Source: Meghimatium bilineatum
Taxonomy: Eukaryota > Mollusca > Gastropoda > Stylommatophora > Philomycidae
Length of the DNA stretch: 64,000 nt
NCBI GenBank assembly: GCA_034231615.1
Contig: CM067298.1
Location: 27,358,483 to 27,422,482 of the forward strand
Direction of reading: 5' to 3'
Part shown: in pieces, positions 1 to 11,715 of the stretch
How positions within the stretch are numbered: position 1 is the stretch's first letter
Layout of the letters: each line of letters starts with the position of its first letter
The notes under the pieces: model-generated
Told to the model about the DNA's origin: nothing
Database searches by the model: none
The model's input: the letters and a program-made list of their open reading frames with translations, nothing else
Program-made: the position numbers and the translations under genes

Positions 1-1130
1 CCAAATAGAGCCTACTTTGAAATTGTATAACCTCCTGAGCTAATAAACTAATAATAGAAATCAACTCAATTATCAAATTCTTCCTCTTCAGTTGCTACAA
101 TACGTGATTTTTATTACAATACGCAGTGAGTGTTCTATGTTAGCGCTAGCTCATTGAGAAGTATGATGTCGACAAAAGAGTGTTCTATGACTTGTAGCTA
201 AAAAGAAAAATAACAAGAGTACGGTTGTACGGTTTTTTAAATTAGTTTTCACTTAACGTACTCGTTCATTTGCTTTTCTTTCTGCTCTCTCTTCTATCTT
301 GTTGTACTGTTCTGACTTCTTCATTCTCTTCTTCTCATCATCACTCCTTTATTATCAACGTTTGGTTGTCTATCTGTATCTTTATGTAATATTCAAATAT
401 TCAAAGTCTATGTTTTGTGTGGTTGCTGTTAGTATGGTGTGTACTATAATATTGGAACACTCTTACTCGTTTCTGGTTTTTCCTAATATTGTCATTTGTT
501 GCCACATCCCTTACTCCTCGAGTACATTGGGCTGGTCCCTGACATTGAAATTTCATCACTTTTTTGTTTTGTAGTCGAATATTCTAGTCAGGAATTACGT
601 AGTAAATGCGACAGTGTCTCTATTGTAGCCAAGATTGTTGAACTTAACGTGGTTTTATTTTAACCTTCCTTTTCATCTGCGATCGTTCTCAAAATCCTCC
701 TGCAGATTAACAGGATGTAGTCCAGACAACACAATGCGATGTGTGATGGTTTACAGCTTGGCTGTGATAACTGCTTCTTATGGCTGAAATTTTGTCTTCA
801 GCATGACTTCACTTTGGTCATGTATCGAATGGAACAGCTAACTCCACCCTAAATCCTCCTAAGTCCCGTCTTACGACATGAATGGAGGGCAAACAATGTT
901 CCTATTAATGGCTCCTCTTTTGGGCATTGACAACGGTCAGTCTTGGTTTTATCCAATCTTTCAATCGGTGTCTGGATGAGCGTTTGGTACAATACGGGGC
1001 AAAGTGCCTACATTTATTTATCGGAATACGAAATACTATTATAGTATTTAAAAGTTGGAATATAGTCAATAACAAAATAGGGACAGATAAACAGCGCTAG
1101 CATAAATATTGATAAAGATGCATTTTATAG
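1..1130. other. Non-coding; SINE-related remnant near 660-900
   Basis: Short frames here look random. From about 680 to 900 the sequence resembles 60830-61030 in the same orientation (shared GATGTAGTCC and CCAACTCCACC-like words), so both are copies of one decayed repeat related to the GAA-tailed SINE. Nothing else is supported. Confidence 0.4.
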
Positions 1131-1132
1131 AT

Positions 1133-1276
1133 ACTAGGATTGCAGTCGGATTCATCGATTTGCACGCTACGCACTGAGATCTTCTCTCACCCATTGGATG
1201 GCCCTGTGGGGCAGGGGTGGGCTTTGAGTGCGTAGCACGCAGATCGATGCATCCGGCAGCAGTTCTAGCGACTGCT
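1133..1276. repeat. Hairpin-forming inverted repeat (foldback/MITE-like)
   Basis: The left arm (about 1133-1176) containing GCACGCTACGCACT is matched in inverse by the right arm (about 1226-1268) containing AGTGCGTAGCACGC, with GATCGATGCATCCGG mirroring the left-arm GGATTCATCGAT. The arms run to about 40 bp with few mismatches, around a ~50-bp GC-richer loop. GCAGTCG at 1142 and CGACTGC at 1268-1274 also pair. Confidence 0.6.
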
Positions 1277-1541
1277 TAATCTCTGATGAAATTAGTCATT
1301 TTATTTTTATGGCAACACGGTGTGCTAGTGACTTCATTTCAGTAACAACAACTAGCTGCGCATACTATAACAAAATTGGAATGAAGATTTTCGTATACTA
1401 TTAAAAAATTAAAATGTAGGCACTTCCCTACGTATTTTACCGAGTGTTGTAATTGACAAAACATACTCTATAACAAAAACAACGAATTTCTGATCATTCT
1501 GGTTTATAAAGCACCACTTAGAGCAACTAGAGACTGAAATA

Positions 1542-1833
1542 AACACTTTTGCTCCACACAACACTATCCATTCCCTCAGAACTAACAGAAGATACGTTTG
1601 CTCCATGCCATACAAATCATTCCCCCGATCCCAAAAGAAAATACGTTTGCTCCATACCATACAAATCATTCCCCCGATCCCAAAAGAAAATACGTTTGCT
1701 CCATACCATACAAATCATTCCCCCGATCCCAAAAGAAAATACGTTTGCTCCATACTACACAAATCATTACCCCGATCCTTACAGAAAACATGTGGGCTCC
1801 GTTCCGCACAATCCATTCCCCCGATCCTAAAGC
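1542..1833 (+). repeat. 49-bp minisatellite, about six copies
   Basis: The unit contains TACGTTTGCTCCATACC and TCATTCCCCCGATCCC. Copies start at 1591, 1640, 1689 and 1738, with diverged copies at each edge. Because 49 is not a multiple of three, the unit is read in all three frames and produces overlapping spurious ORFs. Confidence 0.85.
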
Positions 1834-2059
1834 TTTGTCCATCTATTTGTTTAAATTTTCGTATATTTTCGATATATATATATATGAAAAGTCTACTTGT
1901 CAACATAAATATCACACACGTTTCAAGTTATTTACAGTCAATTAAAAGACCTAATGTACACATGATTTGTTTAACATAAAATTGGCAAAGATTTAATTTG
2001 ACTATTTTGTACTCTCGAAAACAAGACCACAAGTGTTTAAGGTTGTATGTTGTCTTCTT

Positions 2060-2262
2060 CTTCTGCTTTCCTTCCTCTTTTAACCTTTACGGGTGTCGAG
2101 GGAGATACAATGTTCTTGTTCTCGCTTTTCTGACAGCTTCAAATAGTGTTATTTCGTGTTCGTGTAATGTCTCTTTGATGTCAATCCAGCGTACTCTACA
2201 TCTACCCTCTGGCAGAAATCTCATCTTTGCTGTAACCACTTGTAGGTTGTATCCGGTGTAAT
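2060..2262 (-). mobile_element. LINE reverse-transcriptase C-terminal tail, fragment
   Basis: The minus strand reads RVRWIDIKETLHEHEITLFE then AVRKARTRTLYLPRHP, the conserved end of a LINE reverse-transcriptase ORF (arginine-rich RW-D-I motif). No RT core remains. Confidence 0.55.
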
Positions 2263-3405
2263 GTCTGAAGTGGTAAATGTTCTTCTATAGATACACAATA
2301 ATTTTATGCCGACAAAGATCAAATGAATTCAATCGTTTATACTGTTTTAAATAAAGGTCTCAACATTACTTCAAACGTGTACCGAAACTTTATTTTACGG
2401 AATTAATGTTTCAACCTTTGCATGGAGAAACTTTCAGACTTCAAATAAACCAATTCCGTCTCCATTGATTCCTAACGGTCCATTGACGATGCTGGTTTAA
2501 CCATTACATTCGGTCCTTGCGATGCCGGCCCGAAAGAACAGAACCTCTGTAGGGTCTTCTAGCCCAAAGACCAGCGTCGTTTAGCCGGTTCCTGACCGTT
2601 TGATCTGTAATTCACCGAGTTGTTGGTATTGACTAGTCTGTGGAGGACACGGATGGAAATTGATTCCTTAGGTGACGCAGCCGTGAGCGGTCTTCGGAAG
2701 GAGTTGTGACTCTTGGTCTATATACATAAAAAAACACCAAACATATAGGCTGTGATTTGGGGAACTCAGTATTACATGTGGTACGAATATGAATGCACGA
2801 GTAAGGTGCAGAATGAGAAGAAGCGTGTTTAACCTGCGATCCACGGGAGCCATCAATACATATATCGCTCGTTATCAGATACGAGAGAATGAACACATAT
2901 GGGTCAGCTCGGCGTGCGATGATGTAGGTTCATAACCAAGAACCCGTGGTTATTGAGAGACACTAACAGGAGGAGAACTGTTATAGATCGGTTCAGAAAC
3001 TAACAATTGTAACTCAAACATGTCATACGTCCGTAAAATATATGTCTTATTGATACATCTCGTATAGTCATAATATAAAAAAGAATGGACACGGTAAGTG
3101 TAGATTGTAAAAAACATTATATTTTGAATTACAGAGAAAGTCAAGCGAGGCAACATTCAGTAGGCACACATGTTTATCAAATCTTGCCACGAAGATAGCA
3201 CAAGAGTGTGCTGTAATAATTAGTGGGTGAGAAAATAAACAAGAACACACAGTTGTTGTTGTTGTTGTTGTCAATAGTTCCAGGAATTTCGAGTAGCTTG
3301 CTCTTACTTCCTATTTTTCTCAGAGCTTTCTTTCATACCCAGGAGGCTTCAGCTGTGATACACATACAGATAGTATACATTCAGAGACAAGAAATTCCAG
3401 ATGTT
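2263..3405. other. Non-coding; GC-richer patch 2460-2720
   Basis: The patch 2460-2720 has higher GC than its surroundings and open but unrecognised minus-strand frames. From 3310 to 3365 there is a copy of a short dispersed word, CTTTCTTTCATACCCAGG, also present near 49520 and 61430. No gene is supported. Confidence 0.35.
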
Positions 3406-3418
3406 AGATATGCGAAAT

Positions 3419-3575
3419 CCCACCGAAGACGGATGTGTTGGGCCATTGTCGCAAATAAAACGGCAACACAACGCATTTCCATTCTCTGGACTATATTCAA
3501 CTGGAAATCTTGTAGGACCATTGCCCTGTTACAAGAGAAATTCAGCGGGAGTTTGAGAATGAACGCTGCAGAAGA
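3419..3575 (+). mobile_element. SINE B (157 bp, GAA-tailed), complete with TSD
   Basis: Begins near CCACCGAAGACGG and ends in GCAGAAGAAG. It is flanked by a perfect 13-bp duplication AGATATGCGAAAT (3406-3418 and 3576-3588). A second copy at 11716 has a different TSD, so this is a mobile unit. No clear pol III B box is visible. Confidence 0.85.
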
Positions 3576-3797
3576 AGATATGCGAAATAAAAAATAAACA
3601 CCTCTTATTTCAACATTCTTATATTCGCGACATGAAATGTATAGCAGAGAAGGATGCTACAAAAGTTGCAACATAAACCATAATAAAATAGTTTAGAGTA
3701 ACACAAAAAGTTATTTCACGGATGTAATATCAGTAGCTGCAAGAACTAAAGGCTATAGAAATGTAGGTCGACGAGTAAGACTATACGTAATGTAGAC

Positions 3798-4117
3798 TAG
3801 CGGTTCTGAAACATTGCACTAAGAGGATACCCTTTAAAGACTTTTTTCTATTTCGGACTCCCAAAATATCTATCTACATTTTTTTTAAATTGTAAATGTG
3901 AATGCACATAATATTTCTTCCACTCTTCGGCCTTCTCGGATCCCATGAGAGGACCATTCAGACCTCAAGGGGAATTACCTCTATTGTATAACTCATCCCA
4001 TCACATCTCTTAGTGTACATTTTTTAGATTATCTTGGTGATCTATTGTAGAATATGGTAGGGCACTCTCTTGTGGGTTTGTTAGTATGCAAATTAATTCA
4101 CAGTTTAAGAACCGCTG
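3798..4117 (+). mobile_element. hAT-like MITE, decayed
   Basis: The left end TAGCGGTTCTGAAAC (3798) is matched in inverse by GTTTAAGAACCGCTG (ends 4117). The 8-bp flanks ATGTAGAC and CTACAGAC agree at five positions, consistent with an old 8-bp hAT duplication. No transposase frame is present. Confidence 0.55.
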
Positions 4118-4248
4118 CTACAGACGATAGTACTATACACACAGTTTTATCATAAATGTAGGACAAAGAGAAACACTATACGCATACAATATATTAACAT
4201 CCTTAGCAAGACTGGATCGGGAAGAGAAACACTATACACATACTAAAC

Positions 4249-4680
4249 CAGTAGTTCTCAACATTTTCTGGACCGTGGTTCCCTTTTACAGTATCTATAG
4301 GACTATCTTCGGGCCTACAAACAAGACTGAGACTTTTCAAGTTACCAAAGGCATTATAATCTTTATCCGTGTACATCTTATTAAATAGTTTCTCCCTGTA
4401 CCACGGGTCAGAACGAGACTATGATATCATGTAGTCGTCCTCAATCTTTTCTTGCTCCTCTTTTCCTTATCCTTCTTTGTACATCTTTTCCTGATACTTC
4501 TTTGTACATCTTTTCCTGATCCTTCTTTGTACAATTTTTCTTCCATGCCGCTCAACCCCCTCCCCTATTGTCTAATATGATTTTTGGCTATCATCAAGAC
4601 TTGTTATTAACTTTTTATCAAATATGCACATATCTGTGCCCCCTCCCCCCCCACCCATGACGGGTCTGTGGTCCCCCAAT
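4249..4680 (+). mobile_element. Possible hAT end and a 26-bp tandem repeat
   Basis: CAGTAGTTCTCAACATTTTC near 4251, followed by GGACCGTGGTTCCC, resembles the 5' end of Charlie-type hAT elements. No matching inverted 3' end was found. Positions 4460-4545 hold three copies of a 26-bp unit containing CTTCTTTGTACA. Confidence 0.35.
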
Positions 4681-4681
4681 T

Positions 4682-6290
4682 TCAAACTTTTTCTATGTAA
4701 CAACCATGAACATCGTCGCAGCCCCAATGAGGGCCCATAAATCCTACGTTAAAAACCACATTATACAGTGTATCTTCAAGTTTCATGGCTAGCAATATTG
4801 TCATCCAGAGATTTGAATACTGAAAGGGCAACGTTAAACAGATACAAATAACAGAAAGGTCAAGTTTGTCAACAAGAAATGTTTCTACTAATGGAGTGGT
4901 AAACAGAACATTCGAGCCACAAAGGGATCCACATTGGCAGTCTAAAGCAACCAGAAAGTAGTTAATACAATCTAATCCCATTATAACAACTTGGTCCTTA
5001 CCGACAAAATAATTATGTAATAATGAACACTCGTTATATATAGTCTAAACATTAGATAATACATAAAATTGGGGATTTTTAGAAGCGTTGTTTAAATATG
5101 GAAATTTGTCCAAAAATGCGTTATAGAGGGATTCCAATGTATTCAGAAACAAAACACGATGCAACAAAAAGATTGTCAATCTTAAACCAGCTAAAGACAC
5201 TCCTATGTTTAAATGATATAGCTAATGATTTATAAACATATTTTGCAAAGTTCATATTAGAAGTAGAGAAACTGATGCATGACCGGTCTCAAGTTTATGA
5301 GACAGAAAATTATGTGCACAGAAAATATAAACATAACATGAAAGTCCCATTTTGACTATATCCGTGCATTTCGTTGGTCGGTCTTGGCTGTTTTTTTTAA
5401 TGTGAATCCAATTATATAAATAGTTAAAAACGAAAACACGACAGTAATCAAAAACGTAACGAATGAATTCTTAATTAATTTAGGACAGAGGTCTAACTGT
5501 CCATAGTCATCTCGACTGATGATACCCGTGCCAGAACATGACAAGAGCTTTAGAGATCTAGAAAAATCTGAAGATACGGATCACTGCTTTCTGGAGATAC
5601 GTTCCAGATACAATTGACAATTCAGATAAGTAAAACTTCCGTCACAACATGACAAGTAACAAAGAAGAGAAAGACACATACTGTGCTGATGCTCTAAGTT
5701 CTATTATGTCAGTGCGCACAACTCAATTCGTCTATATTCAGGATTCTTTCATGGATATATAAACACATTCACTGATAAATATTACAAGGTGTAATGTACC
5801 GTTTGTATTTTATTTTAACTATCATATCAAAACCGCAGATAAAAGGAGTGGGGAGGTTTGGGGATTCCAGTCCCCTCCCCTTAAGAAATCATGATTAAAA
5901 TGATATTTATACTACAAATTAAGCCAAAATATAGGTTTGGCTACCCTCTTAAACCTCTCCCTTCTTAATCTCCGCCAAAAAGATCAATAAAAAAAATCAA
6001 AATATAATGCAAGAAATGTCCACGAGTATTTCTGACGTAAACTCCCATCCCCCAATCACTGAAGATGTTTCTACGGCCCTGTATGAAATAGAAGGTACGT
6101 CCAAGAGTAGGTTCAACATTATAGAAACGTCATTGGACTGTATTTCTCATTGCCTGTTATTTTCACTTTATTCTGAAAGCAGACACTGCGAAGAAGACTG
6201 AAGACAATATTGTCCAATCCCGGATTGAATGTTCAATTTTGTCTTGTGAATTACCTCTAATGCAAATCCTCTGTACAAAAAGCATGGTTC
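4682..6290. other. No supported gene
   Basis: Only short frames occur. One minus-strand frame (5356-5544) has a hydrophobic stretch VTFLITVVFSFLTIYIIGF, but nothing shows it is expressed. AT-rich non-coding DNA. Confidence 0.4.
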
Positions 6291-6304
6291 AAAAGTCGCA
6301 GATG

Positions 6305-6517
6305 ATTGATTTAACTGTAGGTGGTTTCCCATATGTATTCGGTCATTCTCAACCAAGCGGCACGCTGCCTGCCGAGAGTACCACTCATGACACGTAGATC
6401 CGTCGCTTCAAGCTATAATCCACAGGAATCTACGAAAAAAACCACCTTGTAAATAAGATGACACGAGCTGTACCCATGACCTAATGAACACAAGGCGAAC
6501 AGCTAGGGAGATTCCCC
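6305..6517 (-). mobile_element. SINE C (tRNA-related), copy 1, degraded
   Basis: Shares words such as AAGCGGCACGC, CTGCCGAGAGTACCACTCAT and AACACAAGGCGAACAGCT with the copy at 13925-14117, same orientation. The tRNA-like head lies at the right edge on the minus strand and has lost part of its B-box region. Confidence 0.65.
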
Positions 6518-6529
6518 CTTATAAAATTT

Positions 6530-8040
6530 CCGCGTACAGGATCCGAACCAGTGGCCTAAGGATTGCTTCATTCCTACTAAAGTCCTTCTTACCACATCCC
6601 TTCTAGTAACATTTGATCAAATTATCGTGATATATTCTTGAGCATAGCAGATCACGCTAATGTAGTATTGTTGTTGGAAGAGAGGATGCTTCTCTGTTGT
6701 GCTGAATCGTACGTAATCATGTCCAAAGTTGAAATCTAGTCTATACCAGATATATAGTATATGAAACTCTTGTGTTTATGCAAATCCTTTTCCATCATAC
6801 TCCTGCTCGTACATTAAAAAAAGTATCAGTTATCTTGGTCATTTAATTTGTGCCCCTAGTGGTGAGGTATGCTTCTTTCAACCTTGGATGTGAGCTGAAT
6901 ATGGTAATACTATAATCTATTTACCATCAAAATAATGGAGGTCGTAGTTCAGGTAATCCTGTTATCGCGATTCTGAATTATTAACGGAATTATTTGCGTT
7001 AGTAATTGTGACTGATCAGAGTTTTCCTATGCTGTTCATTGATTGTCAACATGTATAGATAACGTGACAAATGATCAGTGACATCCGTCCCTAGATAATT
7101 GACCCGGTTCGGCATCCTCACACACGACTATCCTAGAGAAAGACTGATTTCTATCAAAGTTATATTTACAGATTTTTAGATTCTTTCAAGTAGGGATCCA
7201 TTTAACATTTCTCCTAGCATCGACAATAGCATTTAATAGATTATTACATCATTTTTATACTGCGTTATCGTCAATAAGTGACATGACTTCTGCATTCACG
7301 GAATTGTTTGTTTCCCTACCTTCTATCGGGTTTTGTGATTATTGGTTAAATACCCTAAGGCAGACAGAGTGAGTATACGCTTCTCACCAGGAAACAATGC
7401 AGGTAAGTTCACATATTTGTCTGATGAAAGCGATTCTACCTGTCCCAATCACGATCTGCCCCCTTTGAACCTGGAGCATTTCACCTTACTGAGATATATA
7501 TGCCTACTAGTTTCCATCTAAGAATGAAGCAGGCCAGTGCTTTTGATTGGTTGTTGGATACAGAACGAATTTTTGTTAAGTGCACAATAATATTGTTTTT
7601 AAATGTTGTTTAAATATTGTTTTTTTAATTGTTTTTAAATCTTTTATATAATATTGTTGTTAAATGTTATCAGCTGTTTTAAATTACCTGTTGTCGCGGA
7701 GTAATATATATGTGCGTTGTGACCCACTTCATTCTTAAATGGAACCAATATAGATGTATTGGATGATATATATATGCACTGATTTTAAAATATGTTCTAG
7801 TTCGATACACCTTGGCTCTATGAGCAACAGTCGAGAAGTCAAGGAGAAATCTCATAGCAACACAGAGAATATCCTTGGTATATTCCAAACTGATGGTATA
7901 GTCTCGTTCAGAATCTTGTCGAGTTAGTTGAGAAGTTGGTCCAGAAGTCCGGGAACATGTGCTTTAGTGATAACACTTGAGAGTAAGTCCCTAACATAAC
8001 AAGCATAGCAAAACAAAGCAAATACGTACATCTAAACATA
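6530..8040. other. No supported gene
   Basis: AT-rich sequence with short random frames. Positions 7575-7680 are a low-complexity stretch of repeated ATTGTTTTTAAAT-type words. I see no coding or RNA feature. Confidence 0.4.
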
Positions 8041-8045
8041 ACTAA

Positions 8046-8110
8046 CCACCGAAGACGGATATATCGGACCATTGGCGAAAATAAAATGGCGACACAACTC
8101 ATTTCCATTC
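8046..8110 (+). mobile_element. SINE B, 3'-truncated copy
   Basis: CCACCGAAGACGGATAT followed by GGACCATTGGCG and CATTTCCATTCTCTG matches the first ~65 bp of the complete SINE B at 3419. The rest is missing. Confidence 0.65.
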
Positions 8111-8269
8111 TCTGCAATATTTTTCATGAAAATTGCACGAATAAAGAAAAGAATGTTGAAACGAACTATAGTATATTTTAAAAAAAATAAAAAAATTGAT
8201 ACATACAAATAGAAAATCAGCAAGTCATCAACAACAATATATATCACAATAGATGACTCAGCAGTGAAA

Positions 8270-8890
8270 CAAACAAAGGAATTCAAATATTTAGGAAGTG
8301 TTTTTTGGAAATGGGAAACTAGACAGAAATAGAATAAAGATGTCAAAAAGCAAACGCAGTGAAATGTCAAATTTCACCATTACTCCTGCATCCAAAGATC
8401 AATATGGACATAAAGAGACAGATAATATCTACAAGTTTAATACCAACACTATGTTACCAGTGTCAAACGTGGTCTTTAACAGTCTCACAGCAAAGAAAAA
8501 TCGTCACATGTGATATGAAGTGTTTAAGAAAAGCAGCTATGGTCACCAAACTGGACAGAGTAAGAAACGAGGATATCAGAAAAAGAGTGGGAATAATGCC
8601 TTGTAACGAATATATAGAACGTCAGCATATAAAGTGGTTTGGTCACCTTATGAGAATGGACCCAAGCCAATTACCACTGAAAACTTATAGCAAACGAACA
8701 ACTGGATACAGAGCAAAGGGAAGACTGGGAAAGAGATAGATCGATAACATCACAACCACCCTCCACAAACACAGACTCGGTTCAACTCAGGCATCACATC
8801 TGACCCCGGGCAGAAACTTACAGCTCCCACTACTACACTTAACGGTAAGTGTGGATGCTATCAACCAGCTTCCACTTGAGCATAGACAAT
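8270..8890 (+). mobile_element. LINE reverse-transcriptase C-terminal part, fragment
   Basis: Frames read FKYLGS (8290s), then TLCYQCQTWSLTVSQQRKI, MKCLRKAAMVTKLDRVRNED and IKWFGHLMRMDPSQLPLK, then GRLGKR. This is the post-RT region of a non-LTR retrotransposon, with frameshifts. The same family occurs at 31640-32370 (-) and 47755-48310 (+). It ends near CATAGACAATAG (8881), which matches the site later hit by a SINE at 48299. Confidence 0.75.
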
Positions 8891-8914
8891 AGACATAAAT
8901 TAATGTGTTCCTAC

Positions 8915-9150
8915 TCTCTAGGCACACGCACTGCGAATGGATACTGAAAGACTTCCCTGTCAAGCTTTTATGTGGTCACCAAATGGCAAGAGAAAACGAG
9001 GAAGACCAAAAGAAACTTTACGTATAACTATTACAAGAGAGCGTTTCACCATCGGTATCAGAAACAGTGAAGATCTAAAGTAAATTTTAATGAAACGAGA
9101 GACATACAACTCGATTTAGCCCGCCCTATGTGCCATCTTTGGCCCTAGAG
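8915..9150 (+). mobile_element. LINE ORF2 tail, second family
   Basis: Reads RMDTERLPCQAFMWSPNGKR then KRGRPKETLRITITRERF and, after stops, ALCAIFGPRGI. This is the typical GKRKRGRPK-ET-R terminus of a non-LTR ORF2. The final GPRGI codons run into the minisatellite that follows. Confidence 0.65.
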
Positions 9151-9428
9151 GTATAGCTAATTAACTCTCTAGCCAAAATTAGTCCTAGAGGAATAACTAA
9201 CTAACTGACTCTCTAGTCAAAATTTTGCCCTAGAGGAATAATTAACTCTATAGCCAAAATTTTGTCCTAGAGGAATAACTAACTAACTGACTCTCTAGTC
9301 AAAATTTTGCCCTAGAGGAATAATTAACTCTATAGCCAAAATTTTGTCCTAGAGGAATAACTAACTAACTGACTCTCTAGTCAAAATTTGGCCCTAGAGA
9401 AATAATTAACTCTCTAGCCAAAATTTAG
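9140..9428 (+). repeat. Minisatellite derived from a LINE 3' end
   Basis: Repeats of CCTAGAGGAATAACTAACTA and CTCTCTAGTCAAAATTTT alternate in a ~82-bp higher-order unit (starts near 9186, 9268 and 9350). The repeat word TTTGGCCCTAGAGG is the same one that encodes FGPRG at the end of the adjoining LINE. Confidence 0.75.
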
Positions 9429-9689
9429 TATTGATGTTTCCGGAATGCGCACTCAGACATCCCTATGGCGGAATGGCGGAGCAAGACTAGACAGAACTAA
9501 TGGAACATTACAAGTGACATTTGGCTGTCTTCATACCCTGTATATCGCAAACCTCTTTCAGTTTTGGACGGACGACAATGTGTAAGTTGTTGAAAGATAT
9601 CGTTAGTGATACAGATATTTACATTTATGTAATAAAGTGAATCTTGGGAGCATTATTTTATCAAATGGGAAAAACACCAATGAAATACA

Positions 9690-10230
9690 ACATACATGCA
9701 ACAACTTAGGACAGATGTCTCTTATATAAAAACAAGCATATGAACACGAACACCAAAATCATAAGATCATCATAAGACGATCATCATACTATCAACTATG
9801 CTACCAATGTTAAACATGGATTTAACAACCAAAGACACAGTAAACTTCTTACAACAGAAATGGCGCGCCTACGTAGAATTCTCTGAGTAACAATAAGAGA
9901 CAGAATAAAAAATGTAAACACCAGAAAATTAACAAACACAACGTCAATCCTGCATTACATCAAAAGACAACATATTAAGTGGTTCTCACATGCTTCCAGA
10001 CTACCATCAGATAGTAGCCTTCAAAAAAGCATTGCTATACATATACGATGGATACAAAGCCAGGCCAGACCATGTGAAAGAATGATCACAGAAATAAAAG
10101 AAGCAACGAAAAGAAACATATATGAAGCATACAGAAAGGCCGTCTCCTTAGACTTCTTATACTCCTGACACTGCAGTACATAAAGGGGTAAAAATAGAAA
10201 AAGAAGAAATAAAATATGTACACCCACTCT
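9690..10230 (+). mobile_element. LINE fragment (IKEATKR family)
   Basis: Degenerate frames include TMLPMLNMDLTTKDTVNFLQ, MARLRR-like positions near 9860 and ITEIKEATKRNIYEAYRKAV. This is the C-terminal tail of a LINE ORF2; related copies are at 19240-19690 (+) and, as a short end, 42920-43020 (+). Confidence 0.6.
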
Positions 10231-10738
10231 TGCACTGGAGAAGAAATTAAATTAATTTTAATATAGATGTCTTAGAGAACTCCTAAATATATGCAGGGAA
10301 GAATTCAAGAACAAGGAAGTAAGAGAAGACACCTACCAGCAATATGTTTCTACAACATAAAAACAAGACTAAAACAATGGACATCTATCGAACATGTACG
10401 ACAAGAGAATTAAAATAGACTGCCACAGCTAACACTTAATTGAGGTTATTATTCCATCATCTGCTTGAAAGTTAGTGCGGATTTCGTGCAGGTTGTGGGA
10501 CACTGGACATGATATTTGCTGCCCATCATCTTCAAGAAAACGTCCCAGAATTCCAAAAGGATCTTTTCATATTTGTAGACCTCACAAAGACATTTGCCAT
10601 AGCGAATAGACGCGGGCTAAGAAAGTGCTCATCAAATTTGGCTACCCCGAAAGTTATCAATATCAAGCGATATCAGCGATGGAGTGCCATTACCAACCTT
10701 TAATTTCACAAATGGGGCCAAACAAAGATGTGGTACTG

Positions 10739-11528
10739 CTCCAACGTTGTTCAGCCTGATGTTTTCTGCCATGCTGACATATGTGTTCCTGCTTCAACGT
10801 TGTTCAGCCTGATGTTTTCTGACATGCTGACATATGTGTTCCTGATCAAAAGTTTCTCAGCATGATGTTTTCTGCCATGTTGACAGATGTGTTCCTGCTC
10901 CAACGTTGTTCAGCCTGATGTTTTCTGCCATGCTGACATATGTGTTCCTGATCAAAAGTTTCTCAGCATGATGTTTTCTGCCATGTTGACAGATGTGTTC
11001 CTGCTCCAACGTTGTTCAGCCTGATGTTTTCTGCCATGCTGACATATGTGTTCCTGCTTCAACGTTGTTCAGCCTGATGTTTTCTGCCATGTTGACAGAT
11101 GTGTTCCTGCTCCAACGTTGTTCAGCCTGATGTTTTCTGCCATGCTGACATATGTGTTCCTGCTCCAACGTTGTTCAGCCTGATGTTTTCTGTCATGCTG
11201 ACATATGTATTCCTGATCAAAAGTTTCTCAGCCTGATGTTTTCTGCCATGTTTACAGATGTGTTCCTGCTCCAACGTTGTTCAGCCTGATGTTTTCTGCC
11301 ATGCTGACATATGTGTTCCTGCTCCAACGTTGTTCAGCCTGATGTTTTCTGCCATGCTGACATATGTGTTCCTGCTTCAACGTTGTTCAGCCTGATGTTT
11401 TCTGCCATGCTGACATATGTGTTCCTGCTTCAACGTTGTTCAGCCTGATGTTTTCTGCCATGCTGACGTATGTGTTCCTGCTTCAACGTTGTTCAGCCTG
11501 ATGTTTTCTGCCATGCTGACAGATGTAT
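10739..11528 (+). repeat. 53-bp minisatellite, about 15 copies, from LINE RT coding sequence
   Basis: The unit includes CCAACGTTGTTCAGCCTGAT and TTTTCTGCCATGCTGACAT, which read as APTLFSLMFSAMLT in the host LINE. Two unit types alternate: the original, and a variant with GATCAAAAGTTTCTCAGC. Since 53 is not a multiple of three, expansion destroyed the ORF. Confidence 0.9.
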
Positions 11529-11715
11529 CTTGATCTTGTGACGCAACATGCATATAAAGAAAATACAAAACAGACAGTAAACTCTTAAAATTATTCTCCA
11601 TTTGCAAACCGATACTAAAGTGCGAGACACGATGGTAGGGAAATTCCTCTATGAAAATGACTGCGCACTGTATGTTGATTCTGCAGAAAGTGTGTCGGCC
11701 ACCCCGAACCAATTT

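Noticed and set aside
299..574. 91-codon plus-strand frame
   Set aside because: T-rich chance frame with no domain or splice signals.
1549..1979. Three overlapping plus-strand frames with repeated HTNHSPDP-like words
   Set aside because: The 49-bp repeat cycles the same sequence through all frames.
5356..5544. Small membrane-protein-like frame
   Set aside because: Hydrophobicity arises from T-rich codons. No start context, homologue or neighbouring exon could be supported.
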